Under the pieces are notes generated by a model. It searched no databases and was not told the DNA's origin. It worked only from the letters and a program-made list of their open reading frames with translations. Below, in pieces: positions 44,706 through 54,849 of a stretch of DNA of 64,000 nucleotides; position 1 is the first letter of the stretch, and each line of letters opens with the position of its first letter. A program made the translations under genes and the position numbers. This stretch comes from Macrotis lagotis. Its lineage: Eukaryota > Chordata > Mammalia > Peramelemorphia > Peramelidae. The stretch lies in NCBI RefSeq assembly GCF_037893015.1, contig NC_133663.1:3423378-3487377 (forward strand), given 5' to 3'.

Positions 44706-45574
44706 GCCTCAGAAGGTGAGTGGCCTCGATGTGCAGAATGGGGCGTTTACATTTATGGGGTGGCTGTGACCCACCCAAGAGGCTTGTAAAAAACTCCATA
44801 AAAACCTGCTAAGAGGAATAGGGTTACTGTCTGGGCTGAGGGGGTGGGGGAAACTGCTTGAAATGATGCCAGCCTCACCTTCTCTATCTGCTCGGATGCC
44901 TGCCTTCCTGGGCAGAGAAGCTCAGCCAGAACCCTGCCCCCTCCTTTCTGGCCCTCGACCAGACCCAAGCCCCTGGGGGAGGCTGTGCTGAGGTGGAGGT
45001 GTGCCTACCCACCCTCAGGGAAACTGGGAGACACACCCGGCTGTCTGCCTGCCTCACATCCCCTCCATCAGAGGAATTTTAATGGGTAGCATTAACCTCT
45101 GGGACCAGGACTGGCCTGAAGGCCCCAGGGGGTCAATCTACATGCACTGAATCTCTAGACCTCCACTGTATGAGGGGCTCCAGGCATAGGTGAACCCAAA
45201 ACACTGAGCCTGTCCTCATCCCCAAAGCAAAGGGTTGATGGATGTCTGGGTCCAGACACATCCCTGGCATTCTCTGGTCTGAGCTTCTTGAGGCTAAGGC
45301 GGGGGGGGGGGGGGGGGGGGATGGACCTGAAGCCAGGAGGATCTGAACTTGGTGGGGCATGGGTGAGGCCTTCAAGATCTCAATCTGCAGGGCTGGAATA
45401 ATGTCAGTGCCAGGAGCTGCTGGTCTTTGCCCAAATGTGTCATCTCCCATCTCCCTGTCTTTGTATGGGGTGTCTCCAACCGAGCATCTCTCCCTTTTCC
45501 CTTCTACCGGTTGTTTTTACTGACTTCCTTTAATCTCTGGTTAAATGCCATGTTTTGACAATTTCCTTCCAGGA
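44706..45574. other. Unassigned sequence with a G20 run
   Basis: Includes a pure run of 20 G at 45,301-45,320. 'ggaattttaatgggtagcat' followed by 'taacc' (45,073-45,097) has homeodomain-like ATTA cores. No gene or repeat family recognised. Confidence 0.4.
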
Positions 45575-45720
45575 AGAAAAAAAGAGGGGGAGGGGATTGG
45601 GAGGGACTAGGAGGAGGAGAAAGAGGAGGAAAGGAAGAAGAGAAGGAAAAGGAGGAGGGGGAGGGGAAAAGGAGAGTGAAGAAGAGGGAAAGGGAGAAGA
45701 AAAGGAGGAAGATGAGGAGA
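45575..45720. repeat. Purine-rich (GGA/GAA)n tract
   Basis: About 145 bases of almost uninterrupted A/G on the + strand. Explains the Arg/Lys/Glu/Gly-rich frame there. Confidence 0.9.
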
Positions 45721-46109
45721 GTGGCCTGGTGTGTCAACAGAGGAGGAATCAGAGGAAGGCTCCACGGCCTCTGTCAGAGCAGTCTTGCTAGTCAGCAGAA
45801 AGTCTTGGAAAGCAGACATGCTCCAGCTGGGGCAGACCTTAGACCTCAGATGTTTTCCTGTTCAGCCCTGGTCCTCAGTGCCGGTAACTCCTTGGAGTGG
45901 TGTGGGGTAGAAGAAAGCCTCAGAACATGGAGACTTTCCCTCAACCTTTGGGGGAGTTCCCCCCTTTTGCTGGGGCTGGGGTGGCCAGCCATGCCAGCTG
46001 TTACATCTGACTCCATGGAAGGGTATTCTGGGACTCCAAACAAGGCAGTCGTGAGAGTCTGGGGCCATCACAGACAGCCCGGATCTAGAGCTTCCTCGGT
46101 GGCTATCCA
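45721..46109. other. Unassigned sequence
   Basis: No gene: the 146-codon frame beginning at 45,676 starts inside the purine repeat and runs into MIR-like sequence. Confidence 0.35.
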
Positions 46110-46290
46110 CCTTTAGGATGTGGAGTCTGCTAGTCTGGTGGGCCATGGAGGCCCGGGTTCAAATCCTGCCTCCAGAATTCAGCTGGGTGACTGGGGACTC
46201 TCCTTTCTCCTTTCCCGGCTTCACATGAAACACCCACAAAATATCATTTACTAATTGGAAGGCAATAGTTTAATTACCCCAGACCTTGAG
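46110..46290 (+). repeat. MIR SINE remnant
   Basis: 'aggatgtggagtctgctagt', 'cccgggttcaaatcctgcct' (B-box), 'attcagctgggtgactgggg'. Confidence 0.6.
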
Positions 46291-46369
46291 TTTCTGAGTG
46301 AGGAGCCTCGCGATCCACTGAGTCCTATCCAGGGCTGACCACTTCTCTCCTCTTCAACATTTCCCCCAG

Positions 46370-47110
46370 TGGCTGTCCAGCTTCTGCCTGGAGGAGCAAT
46401 GGGGAACTCACTACTTCCTGGAGCAGCTCCTGCTCTAAACTAGCAGTCTCACATTTCACAAATGAAGCCTTCATCTGCCTTCCCTTCCCCCAAAGCTTTC
46501 ATTCTGCCCTCAGGAGCCAAAAGAACACTTCTAATCCCTAATCCCCACAGCTGTCCTGTGGCCTTCCTCCACCCTAATCTTCTTTCCTTTAGGTTAAACA
46601 TTTGCTATCCCTTCATCTGGAAAGTTCTCAAGGCTTCTCATCACTCTTGGTTTTCCTTCCCTGGACATTCCCTATTTCACCTATATTTGGCCTTTGGCTG
46701 GCATGTAGAAATGAACCTAACACTCTTACTGAGGTCTGACAAAGGAAGAATGAGATGCAGTTTTCACTTCTCCATCATCCATCCTGAGCCTCAGGTTTTT
46801 CCATTGGTCCTGTAGTACGTTGTCCACCCTTGAGCTTGCAGTCCACTAAGACCCTCAGATTCACTTCAGATGATTTACTGTCTAGCTGTTCTTTCCCCAT
46901 CTTGGATTGGATTTACAAAAACAACTCAAATCCACTGTCTTACATTTGATTTGATTTTTTTCATCATGCGAGGATTTTTAAATCAAACTGTCATCTGAGG
47001 TAATAACAGTCCTTTGAGGCATCAGGTCAGTGCTCAGAGGTTGATGGATACTCTATCGATTCCTTTCTCCAAGACATTGATTAAAATGTTCCAGGGCAAA
47101 GAACCAGAAC
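46370..47110 (-). repeat. Long CR1/L3-type LINE fragment, antisense
   Basis: On the + strand: 'gaggagcaatggggaactca', 'ctacttcctggagcagctcc', later 'ttaaacatttgctatcccttc', 'gagcttgcagtccactaag', 'accctcagattcacttcaga', 'gatttactgtctagctgttc', 'cagtgctcagagg' and 'gacattgattaaaatgttcc'. This colinear order is the complement of the CR1/L3 3' region and is the longest such fragment here. Confidence 0.65.
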
Positions 47111-47224
47111 CAAGTTGTGGGAGATTCAAAATACTTGCTGAAAAGATTCATCTGGGCTCATTTCTGTCCTAGAACATTCAAGACATTGTTTGAGAGGTAT
47201 CATAAGCCTTTATAACTAGTGTTA

Positions 47225-47360
47225 GAGGAGAAATCAGAGTCCATCCCAGTCCCATAGCCTCTTTTGCCAGATGAAACAGTCAAAGCCCAGAGAGGCTGTG
47301 ATTTGCCCAAGGTCACACAGTGTCCCAGTTAAACTAGGCTCCTGAATCCCAATGCACCAC
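47225..47360 (-). repeat. MIR-type SINE, antisense
   Basis: 'gccagatgaaacagtcaaag', 'cccagagaggctgtgatttg', 'cccaaggtcacacagtgtcc'. Confidence 0.6.
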
Positions 47361-47759
47361 AAGGAATGGCATCGAGCTCTGCCCCAGGCAACCAGGAATT
47401 GTTCCTATGCCAAGGGGGGGTTTGGCATTCTCTGAGTCAGACTTTAAATTCCATCTTACTGTCCACAGCAGGGGCTGACTCTCCAAGACCAAGCCCCCCA
47501 GGTTTTTTCTGATGTCTTGGGGTACATATTAGGAATGCTCTGAGCATCTCACTGCCCATTTGGACCTGAAGACTGAACCAAGGACTTTGAAAGAAAGAAG
47601 TCATAATGGAGGGGGACTTGGCATCACATAAGGAATGAATTCAGTCTTGGGCAGTAAAATCAGAGGATAAAACAATGAATATCACGTGAGGTCAAAGCAA
47701 CCCCGTAAGGAATATATTATTCATTGGATGCCACAATCATATCATTGATGACTTTTGGG
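47361..47759. other. Unassigned sequence
   Basis: No gene or recognised repeat. Confidence 0.3.
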
Positions 47760-47935
47760 ATGTTATGGGATCATAGATTCAGAGGTAAAAGAGACCTTTA
47801 CTATTCTCCTCCCATTGTCCAGAAGAAAAAAACTTTGACCCAGAGTCATTGACTTAGCTAAATCCCTGAAGGTGCCAATAGGCAGAATTGGTCTACGTCA
47901 TGAGTCCTTGCTTCAAACTCAGCTCTCCTTTTCCT
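47760..47935 (-). repeat. MIR/CR1-related fragment, antisense
   Basis: 'gggatcatagattcagaggt', 'aaaagagacctttactattc', 'ttgacccagagtcattgact', 'cttcaaactcagctctcctt' follow the order of antisense MIR-type fragments (compare 56,640-56,800). Confidence 0.5.
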
Positions 47936-47980
47936 GGATTTTTATCTTTGAAGCCCCGCTATACAATGCTGGTGGATTTT

Positions 47981-48147
47981 TTTTTTAGTTTTTTTTTTTT
48001 TTTTTTTTTTTGCGAGGCAATGGGGTTCAGTGGCTTGCCCAAGGCCACACAGCTAGGTCATTATTAAGTGTCTGAGGCTGGATTTGAACTCAGGTATTCC
48101 TGACTCCAGAGCCTGTGCTCTATCCACCTCGCCACCTAGCTACCCCA
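47981..48147 (-). repeat. WSINE1-type SINE with long A-tail
   Basis: Antisense copy with a long T-rich stretch (47,981-48,011) representing its A-tail. Perfect 13-base duplication gctggtggatttt at 47,968-47,980 and 48,148-48,160. The long tail and intact duplication mark it as recent. Confidence 0.93.
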
Positions 48148-48160
48148 GCTGGTGGATTTT

Positions 48161-49010
48161 TAAAGATTTTTTCATTGTTTTTGTTTCTTACATCACCAGG
48201 GTATTCCATTTATCTTTCACCCTGCTTCTCCCCCAAAACGTCCCATTTGACAATTTTTGAGATGTTTTGTAAAGAGAGAAAAACAAGTCAACACAACTGA
48301 TGCATACATCAAGAAGTAAGTTACTCCTGGGGCCCTCCCACCTCCTCCAAGGGGCGGGTTTGGGGGGTCTTCATTCAGTCAAGGAGTCCTACTTGATCTG
48401 TTAATTGTGTTACATTTGCATTTACTTTTTGATGCATGGTTGTTCTTTCCAATTATGTTGCTGTAGTCACTTGTATATTGTTTTCTTGGTTCTGCTGACT
48501 TCACCCTGTATCAGTTCATATAGTTCTTTCCAGGCTTCTCTGTATCCATCACATATCTCATTTCTTATGGCATAGTAGTAATCCAATGCATCTGTGGACC
48601 TGTTCTCCAATCGATGTTTCTAACTCTCGATATTTTGAAGTCCATGGGAACTTTGTTCTTATTGGAGACTTTCAGTCCAATCAGTCCAGTAATGGATACT
48701 CCAGCTCCAAGGATAAGGATATAACCACTTTATTTGCATAATTTCAACTTGTTATCTTTCCAAAATGATTCCACTTTACAGTTCCACCAGCAAAGTACTA
48801 ATATGCCTATCTTTCCACAACCCTTTCCACATTGAATGTTTGCCTAAGGTGAAACCTTAGGGCTGTTTGATTTTCATCTCTCTAATTATTACTGATTTGG
48901 GGTATTGTTTTTATATGGTTGTGAATATCTTGTGGTTCTTTTAAAATTGTTCTCATCTTTTAACCATTTATTCATACCTAAGGGGTGTTTTACAACAGCT
49001 TGCTGACTTG
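48161..49010 (-). mobile_element. L1 3' end, antisense
   Basis: 'cttggttctgctgacttcac', 'cctgtatcagttcatatagt', 'cttatggcatagtagtaatc', 'gatatgcctat'-like positions and 'gaaaccttagggctgtttga', 'ttgtttttatatggttgtga' parallel the antisense L1 3' region at 13,060-13,620. Older and more diverged than that copy. Confidence 0.65.
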
Positions 49011-50089
49011 GGTTGATTTAAAGTTCAGGGGAACTCTCTTTTGAAAGATTCTAACAACATCCATGGGAAGAAATGACTTCAGTGTTTGCCTGCTAAACCT
49101 TGACTTCCTTCTTCCCAGAGGTCCACTCAGTGACTAGTGAGTCTCTGCTGGGGGACAAGCATCGTGACTTGGCCCAGATGCTGCTCAGTCTCCCTTTTGG
49201 GCACCCCTTCTGGCCTTCTTCACCTCCACCACTGCTACCTGAAGGATGGGGGGAAGTAAAGTTCCTATCAATGTGGGCTACCTTAAAGGGGAAATATGTG
49301 CCTGCCTGGGGGGGGGGGGGATGAGGGTGAGCAAAACCTGCAAGACTCATTACTGGATAAGATGAGGGCCACTCCAGTCATCCTGATCCATCCATCCTGG
49401 GCACTGGACCCAGATGACTCTAGAGGAGAAATTGAGGCTGGTGACTTTGCACAGCACTGTTTTACTCAAATCTCATTCATGCATCACCTCTTTCTCTGAG
49501 AATGAGGGACAAACAACAACTTCTTGAGAGAGGGACATTAGTCAGGTCCATGCCAGGCTGGATGCCTTTGAAGGGTCTTCCTGCTCAGAGAGTTTGGGTT
49601 TCTCCCAAGGAGAAGGATCAGGTGCTTGTGGATGGGATCAGGAAAGAAATAAAAGGAATTTCCCCTTTTACACAAGACCACACAGGTGATAGTTAAACAT
49701 CAGAGGCCAGATTTGAACCCTGGTTCCTCTGATTCTGCAGCTTGTACTTTTCTCGATGTAATCTGCCTGATATGAAGTAAGACTGATAATGTGTCTGAAA
49801 GCTTGAGCCACACATAAGTCTTTAGATATCAATGCCCCTTTCTCCCCATTTCATCTAGTCTGATATCTGCCCTCCAAAACTTGAAAGACTGGGGCATGAG
49901 ATTATTGAGCCCTGGTCTACCGAATCCAACAGAACCAGAGGAAATGGGGGCTAGGGATCAATTTCAGACCCAAGGTCTCCCTTTGGTGGGTGGCTGCCCC
50001 AGAGGTAAAGGGCCAACTGGGGAGGCCTGACAACTCCTTAGGTGTGGAGGTTTTCCAGCAAAACTTGGGCTTTCATATGTTGGGCTTTT
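49011..50089. other. Mostly unassigned sequence
   Basis: Includes a G12 run (49,309-49,320) and a short antisense MIR-type piece at 49,655-49,740 ('tgatagttaaacatcagagg', 'ccagatttgaaccctggttc'). No gene recognised. Confidence 0.35.
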
Positions 50090-50104
50090 TTCATTTTAAC
50101 TTTT

Positions 50105-50215
50105 TTTTTTTAATTTTTGAAGGAAGGTGGGTTTTATTCAGGCTGGACAATGTGACCTCTGAAGTCCCTTCCCAGTCTGAGATCCCATTATTCTGTGATT
50201 TTCAGTTTCTTGGGA
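50105..50215 (+). repeat. CR1/L3-type LINE 3' end
   Basis: 'caggctggacaatgtgacct', 'ctgaagtcccttcccagtct', 'gagatcccattattctgtga'. Close to the canonical terminal sequence. Confidence 0.7.
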
Positions 50216-50254
50216 ATAGCTCCAAGTCCCCTCCTTTGCTGGCTCCTTTCAAGC

Positions 50255-50400
50255 TATGTCTATATATAGCAGCCTCCCGGATGTGAGCTGGGACTGTTTT
50301 TTTCCCACAGAGTTGACTGTATTTGAGTCATTTGGCAGGACTGACCAAGCTGACCAATTATTTGGCATCTCCTAGGGAAGACTGAGCTAGGAAAGAAATG
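50255..50400. promoter_or_regulatory. Candidate regulatory stretch with perfect MEF2/TATA palindrome
   Basis: CTATATATAG (50,260-50,269) matches the MEF2 consensus and could also serve as a TATA box. Downstream are TGAGTCA (about 50,324-50,330, AP-1) and CCAAT within 'gctgaccaattatttggc'. Motifs are seen; activity is inference. Confidence 0.25.
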
Positions 50401-50699
50401 AGGATGACCTTGTAGCTTGTGCACCCCCTTTACCGCAGGCCTCCAGCCCCAGTCTTCACTGTAGGAGGCTCCCAGGGACAGGCCCCTCCAGGGCAGACAC
50501 TAGGCAAGGAAGATGAAAAGTGAGTCCCCAAGAAAAGCTGCTATTCCACTACCCCCCGCCACAGGCCCCACTCAGTGGAAGAGATATAGGGCAGCCTCTG
50601 ACCCTACTTACCTGCTCTGCCCCCGACCCCCCCCCCCACTCTTTGGTTACCATCACCCTCAGCCCCAGAGCATCCAAGGCAAGGCTCTGAAGGACTTTG

Positions 50700-51110
50700 T
50701 TTGCTGCCAGCTCTCAGTAGGGCTTGGATGCCCGCTGCTCTCTGCTTGGCCTTGGGGCCAGCCCCCAGTGCCCTCCGGGGCTCTGCAGGCTTCCAGATTC
50801 CAGGAGGGCCCGACAGAAGAGAAGGGGCCGAGTGGCTTGGGCTGCGGCCTGCTGGGGCGGCTACTGGTTACCATGGCTAGCTCGCGGCCCGGCGGCCCCC
50901 GCGGCTTTCCCTTATGAGCTAGTGTCCCGGAATGTCTCTTTATGAGGTGGCTCCAGAGGCCGAGCTGTCCCCATGCCAGCGCCCCCACACTGAGGACTTT
51001 ATTAGCTTTTTCATTTGGGCCTGGGTGCTCGGCCGCCTCAAACTTTCCACAGATGTTGGCCTTTATTAAGCTGCAGCCTGGCGGGGGCCTTTCCCCCTTC
51101 TTTTTCTCTT
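50700..51110. promoter_or_regulatory. CpG-rich island with repeated TTTAT(T/G)A motifs
   Basis: I count about 18 CpG dinucleotides between 50,728 and 51,082, the densest cluster in the window, including 'ctcgcggcccggcggccccc'. Embedded A/T motifs: CTTTATGAGG (50,938-50,947), CTTTATTAGC (50,997-51,006), CTTTATTAAG (51,061-51,070), with CTTATGAGCT at 50,911, plus GGTTACCATGG. The TTTATKA motif resembles CDX/posterior HOX sites. No repeat family recognised and no exon evident. Could be a promoter, orphan CpG island or enhancer. Confidence 0.4.
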
Positions 51111-51305
51111 CTTAATAACATGAGAAATTTCTGGACATCCTACATGGAGCCTTGAAAAGAAAGATACTTTGTCTTTTGGATGAGAAATTACTTAGACTCC
51201 TCCATCGTGGGGGGGGGGGGGTTTGGGGAGGGACTGTGTACCGGGGAGAAGAAGGGCCCCTTGTCTCGTTTGCTGCTCTGCTCCGGCTGGGGCCACCGTG
51301 GCAGT

Positions 51306-51767
51306 GGGGAGACTTGGGGGCAGCCCTCTCAGCAAGGGGAGATTTGGGGGAGTCCTCTTAGTAAACCTCAGTGAGATTTGGGGGCAGCCCTCTCAGGGAG
51401 CTACAGTGGGGAGACTTGGGGGTAGCCTCTTAGCAAATCGCCATGGAGAAATTTGGGGCAGCCCTTTTGGGGAGACTTGGGGATAGCCTTCTCAGCAAGG
51501 AGAGATTTGGGCACAACCCTCTCAGGGAGCTGCAATGGGGAGATTGGGGATAATTTTCTCAGCAAACCTCAATGGGGAAATTTGGGGCAACTGTCTTGGT
51601 AAGCTGCAATGGGGAGACTTGGGGGCAGCCCTCTCAGTAAGGGGAGACTTGGGGGCAGTTGTCTTAGCAAACTGCAATGACGAGATTTGGGGGCAGCCTT
51701 CGCAATTAGCCAAAGTGGGGGGACTTGGGGGGAGCCCTCAGCAAGGGGAGATCTCAACAAGGGGAGG
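51306..51767. repeat. G-rich minisatellite, about 13 units
   Basis: Tandem array with consensus GGGAGACTTGGGGGCAGCCC followed by TCTCAGCAAG or TCTCAGCAAACTGCAATG. Two unit classes appear: about 28-30 and 36-38 bases, plus one shortened 23-base unit and a partial last unit. Units diverge by several bases each. Open frames through it (repeating G-E/D-I/L-W-G) change phase as unit lengths vary, so coding is unlikely. Confidence 0.9.
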
Positions 51768-52207
51768 TTGATGATCCATGTCTGGCTTTCTTGTTGGGGA
51801 ACCTGCTGTCTCCTGACTTGGAAAGAGGACAAAGGGCTCCCTCAGAACCTTTGCCCCCGACCCCCCCCTCCCCCCCACATGCCCCCATTACCAAGGCCAA
51901 TGTCAGGGGAAGAGCCTAGAGGGCAGATCAAAGGGAGTCCCACCCCTGAATCACAGATATTCTGCGGGCAGAGCTGCGAGGCAGTGACTTGTGGTTTCTC
52001 ACCTACCTAAGGATCTGGCTGCCCCGAATAAGAATAATGCTGCTACCAGAGACCCTTGTCCCCCCCCCCCCCCCAATTGAATTCAACAAAATGAAGAGAA
52101 AACTGTGCCAGTCCCTGCTTTCAGGGAATTTCTAATCTATAGGAGGAAACAGAGGTACATAGGTGTAGGAATACAAATGATGATGCTGGAAGTGGTGGAC
52201 TCACAAG

Positions 52208-52212
<5 letters not shown>
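51768..52212. other. Unassigned sequence with a C-run
   Basis: A poly-C run lies at about 52,062-52,075 and weak family X text at 52,080-52,160 ('gccagtccctgctttcaggg', 'aatttctaatctataggagg'). Confidence 0.4.

Positions 52213-52252
<40 letters not shown>
52213..52252. repeat. (AC)20 microsatellite
   Basis: Pure 40-base AC run on the + strand. Confidence 0.97.
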
Positions 52253-52254
<2 letters not shown>

Positions 52255-52439
52255 AGGACTGCCACTAAAAGTCCACAGGAGCCATGAGAAGTTTCAATCC
52301 AATTCAAACTTTGGTAGCAAACAACCTCTCCCCTCCAAAAGACAAAGAAATAGAGGCTGGTCTGAGACTCCCAGGGTTTAGGGAAAGTTGAGCAGCTGAG
52401 CCAGAGGGGAAGCTTCAAGGAGTCTTCCCTCAGAGGCAG

Positions 52440-52745
52440 GCAGTAGAGAGAGCCCAGGAAGATTGGAGTTCAACCTTTACTTTTGGGGTGGGTCAAGTCA
52501 CTTGGCCTTGGGTCCTTGGGCAAATCACTAAGCTTCTACTGGGTTCCTTCGGTCGTGTTTGAGTCTCTGTGATCCCTTTGGGGGTTTTCTTGGTAGAAAT
52601 ACTGGAGTAGTTTGCCATTTCCTTCTCCAGTTCAATTTACTAACAAGACACTGAGGCAAGTAGGGTGAAGTGACTTGCCCAGGGACACCCAGTCACTGAG
52701 TACCTGTGGCCTATTGGAACTCAGGTCTTCCTGATTCCAGGCAGG
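52440..52745. repeat. MIR fragment followed by MAR1-type SINE (antisense)
   Basis: 52,440-52,540: 'ggagttcaacctttactttt', 'cttggccttgggtccttggg' (+, MIR-like). 52,541-52,745: 'cggtcgtgtttgagtctctg', 'ggggttttcttggtagaaat', 'ttgccatttccttctccagt', 'gtgacttgcccagggacacc' (-, MAR1-type). Confidence 0.65.
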
Positions 52746-53699
52746 CAATGCCTGCTGCAATATGAGAAATACTTAGCGTAGCAGTGAGCACCATCTAAGG
52801 ACCCATTTCTTTCCCTCCCCTTTCTCTGGTTCTCCCTATGTTTGCCTGTCAGCCCCTGGACTAGAGATGGACTTGGGGAAAACATTTTTTGGGGGATGGG
52901 GCTCAGCACAAAGCCCAGAAGAAGCCAGCTTGGGTGGTGCCCCCCCACCCCCAAGTCCCTCAGGGCTTGGATCTGCAGAGCCAGCGGGTGCTGGGGTTAA
53001 GCCTCCTGTGGAAACTCTGGACTGAGGCATTCCAGGAGGTCCCGAGGTCTGGTTACAGTTCTGTTTACATATAAACTTCCTGTTCCTGGCCAACAATGGG
53101 GAAGAGCAGAGCCTTCTTACAAGTGTCTGCCCAAGACTGCCCTGTGACCATCCAGAAGGTCCTGGAGAGAGAGGGAGGTGTGGATGGACACTGGGGGCGG
53201 TTGGGGGGGGGGGTTGCAGGCTCTGGTCAAAGAAAGCATCATTTTATTGATGCTTTGCTTTTATAGAACCTTAGTTTCCCCAACTGTCCCTCTCTTCCCC
53301 AACTGTCCTTCTCCCCTCCTTCATAACAGAGACTAGACATAAAAAAAAGATGAAATCTAATCAATGCAGCAAGTCAGATTTGGCTCTGATGGGCAAAATA
53401 TAGTAATTTCCCTGCCTCTTCAAAAAAGAAGTATGTCCCTCACATACATGCACACAAATATACACATGTACAACTATGCAAATATACATACATGCACGAA
53501 TGCACATACATACTTTTCATTCAGCATTAATATGGGCAAGGAAAATTCAAAGAGGAAAATTCAAAATGCTCCTGCCCTGTGGGCAGGAATCTGAATAAAG
53601 AGACTTGGATTGGCTGGCTCTGTCTCCGGTGGAACTTTCTCCATCCCTAAATCTCCTTCTCTGTAAGAGAGGGGACTGGCCCACTTTCTCTTCCAGAAT
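52746..53699. other. Unassigned sequence
   Basis: Includes a G-run near 53,205 and an ACATAC-rich patch at 53,440-53,510. No gene or repeat family recognised. Confidence 0.35.
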
Positions 53700-54846
53700 C
53701 TCCTCTTCCTGGGTCTTCAGGACATTCCTCTTTGCTGGCTTTTCTTCTTACCCATCACACTGCTTCTTCTTATTCTTGAATTCACACTTGCTAGCAGTGG
53801 GGTCACAGGGGCTCTGCTCTGGGCCTCCTCTCTTTCTCCTCTAGACTATTTCCCTCAGAGATCTCATTTGCTCCCATGGGTTTAAGATCTACTCTTTGCT
53901 GATGATTCCCAATTCTACTTCCCCAGCCCTAAGTTCTCTGCTGACATCTTGAACTGAATGACCCCTATGCATCTCTTTCCCCTACATCTTCCCAACTTTC
54001 CCCTTACCATCCTTGCCAGACTCCCAACACTGAATCATCCTGGATTCTTGACTCTATTACAGCCCATCAACCCTTCTCTCCAAGACAATGTGTAGGTTGC
54101 CTTTGTACCATCTTCCAATCTGCCCCCTCCTCTCCTCTGACATGGCCCCAGCCTGTTGCAGGCTCTTGTCACCTCATAACAGATGCTGGAGGGTCTGCCT
54201 GCCTCAGTTTTTCCTCCTCAGTCTACCTACTGTTCAACCACCAAAATGATTTCCTAAAGTTCAGGTAGGACCATGTCCTTCTCCTATAAAGTAAACTTCG
54301 ATGATTCTCTGTCACCTCCAGGAAAACCCCTGTTTGCTTTTCAGAGACCTTCATCTCCTGACCTCTGCCCCTCTTTTGGGATTGCCTCATCTCTAACATT
54401 TTTTTTGCAAGGCAATAGGGTTAAGTGACCTGCCCAAGATCACACAAATAGGTAATTATTAAGTGTTTGAAGTCAGATTTGAACTCAGGTCCTCCTGACT
54501 CCAGGGCCAGTGCTTTATTCACTGTACCACTTAGTTGTTCCCTCCCTAACACTTCTTGATGCAATGGAACCGCCTTCTTTGACCTTCCATCTCTGGGCTC
54601 TGACTGACTGTCCCTCCTCCTCCCAGTCTTCCAGCTTCCTTCATGTCACCACTTTGCAAAACCCAAGATGCTCTTGGTCCATCCCTCTTCTTTCCAGCTC
54701 CTTCCCTCCTTTGGTTGTTTCCAGTGAATTCTGTCTTCCCAATTAGATTGTGAGCACCCCCAAAGCAGAGACTATCTGGGATCTGCCTTTGAGTCATCAA
54801 TGCTTCACATAGTGTCTATGAGTCCATAGGAGGCATTTCAAATGCT
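53700..54846 (+). repeat. L2 LINE 3' end, longest copy
   Basis: Starts within the reverse transcriptase C-terminus: the frame reads GSQGLCSGPPLFLL, matching the L2 'PQGSVLGPLLF' motif. It continues 'gatgattcccaattctactt', 'aatgatttcctaaagttcag', 'ccttcatctcctgacctctg', 'gattgtgagcacccccaaag' and the 3' end 'cataggaggcatttcaaatg'. Interrupted by a SINE at 54,400-54,541. Several stops, so inactive. Confidence 0.8.
54400..54541 (-). repeat. WSINE-type SINE inserted in L2
   Basis: 'ttttgcaaggcaatagggtt' to 'accacttagttgttcc' on the + strand. Flanks ctctaacat (54,391-54,399) and ccctaacac (54,544-54,552) are a decayed duplication. Confidence 0.88.
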
Positions 54847-54849
54847 ATT

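Noticed and set aside
51223-51771. Repetitive ORFs with repeating GEIWG/GDLG units
   Set aside because: They are products of the G-rich minisatellite. Unit lengths of 30, 36, 37 and 38 shift the frame, so no consistent peptide is maintained.
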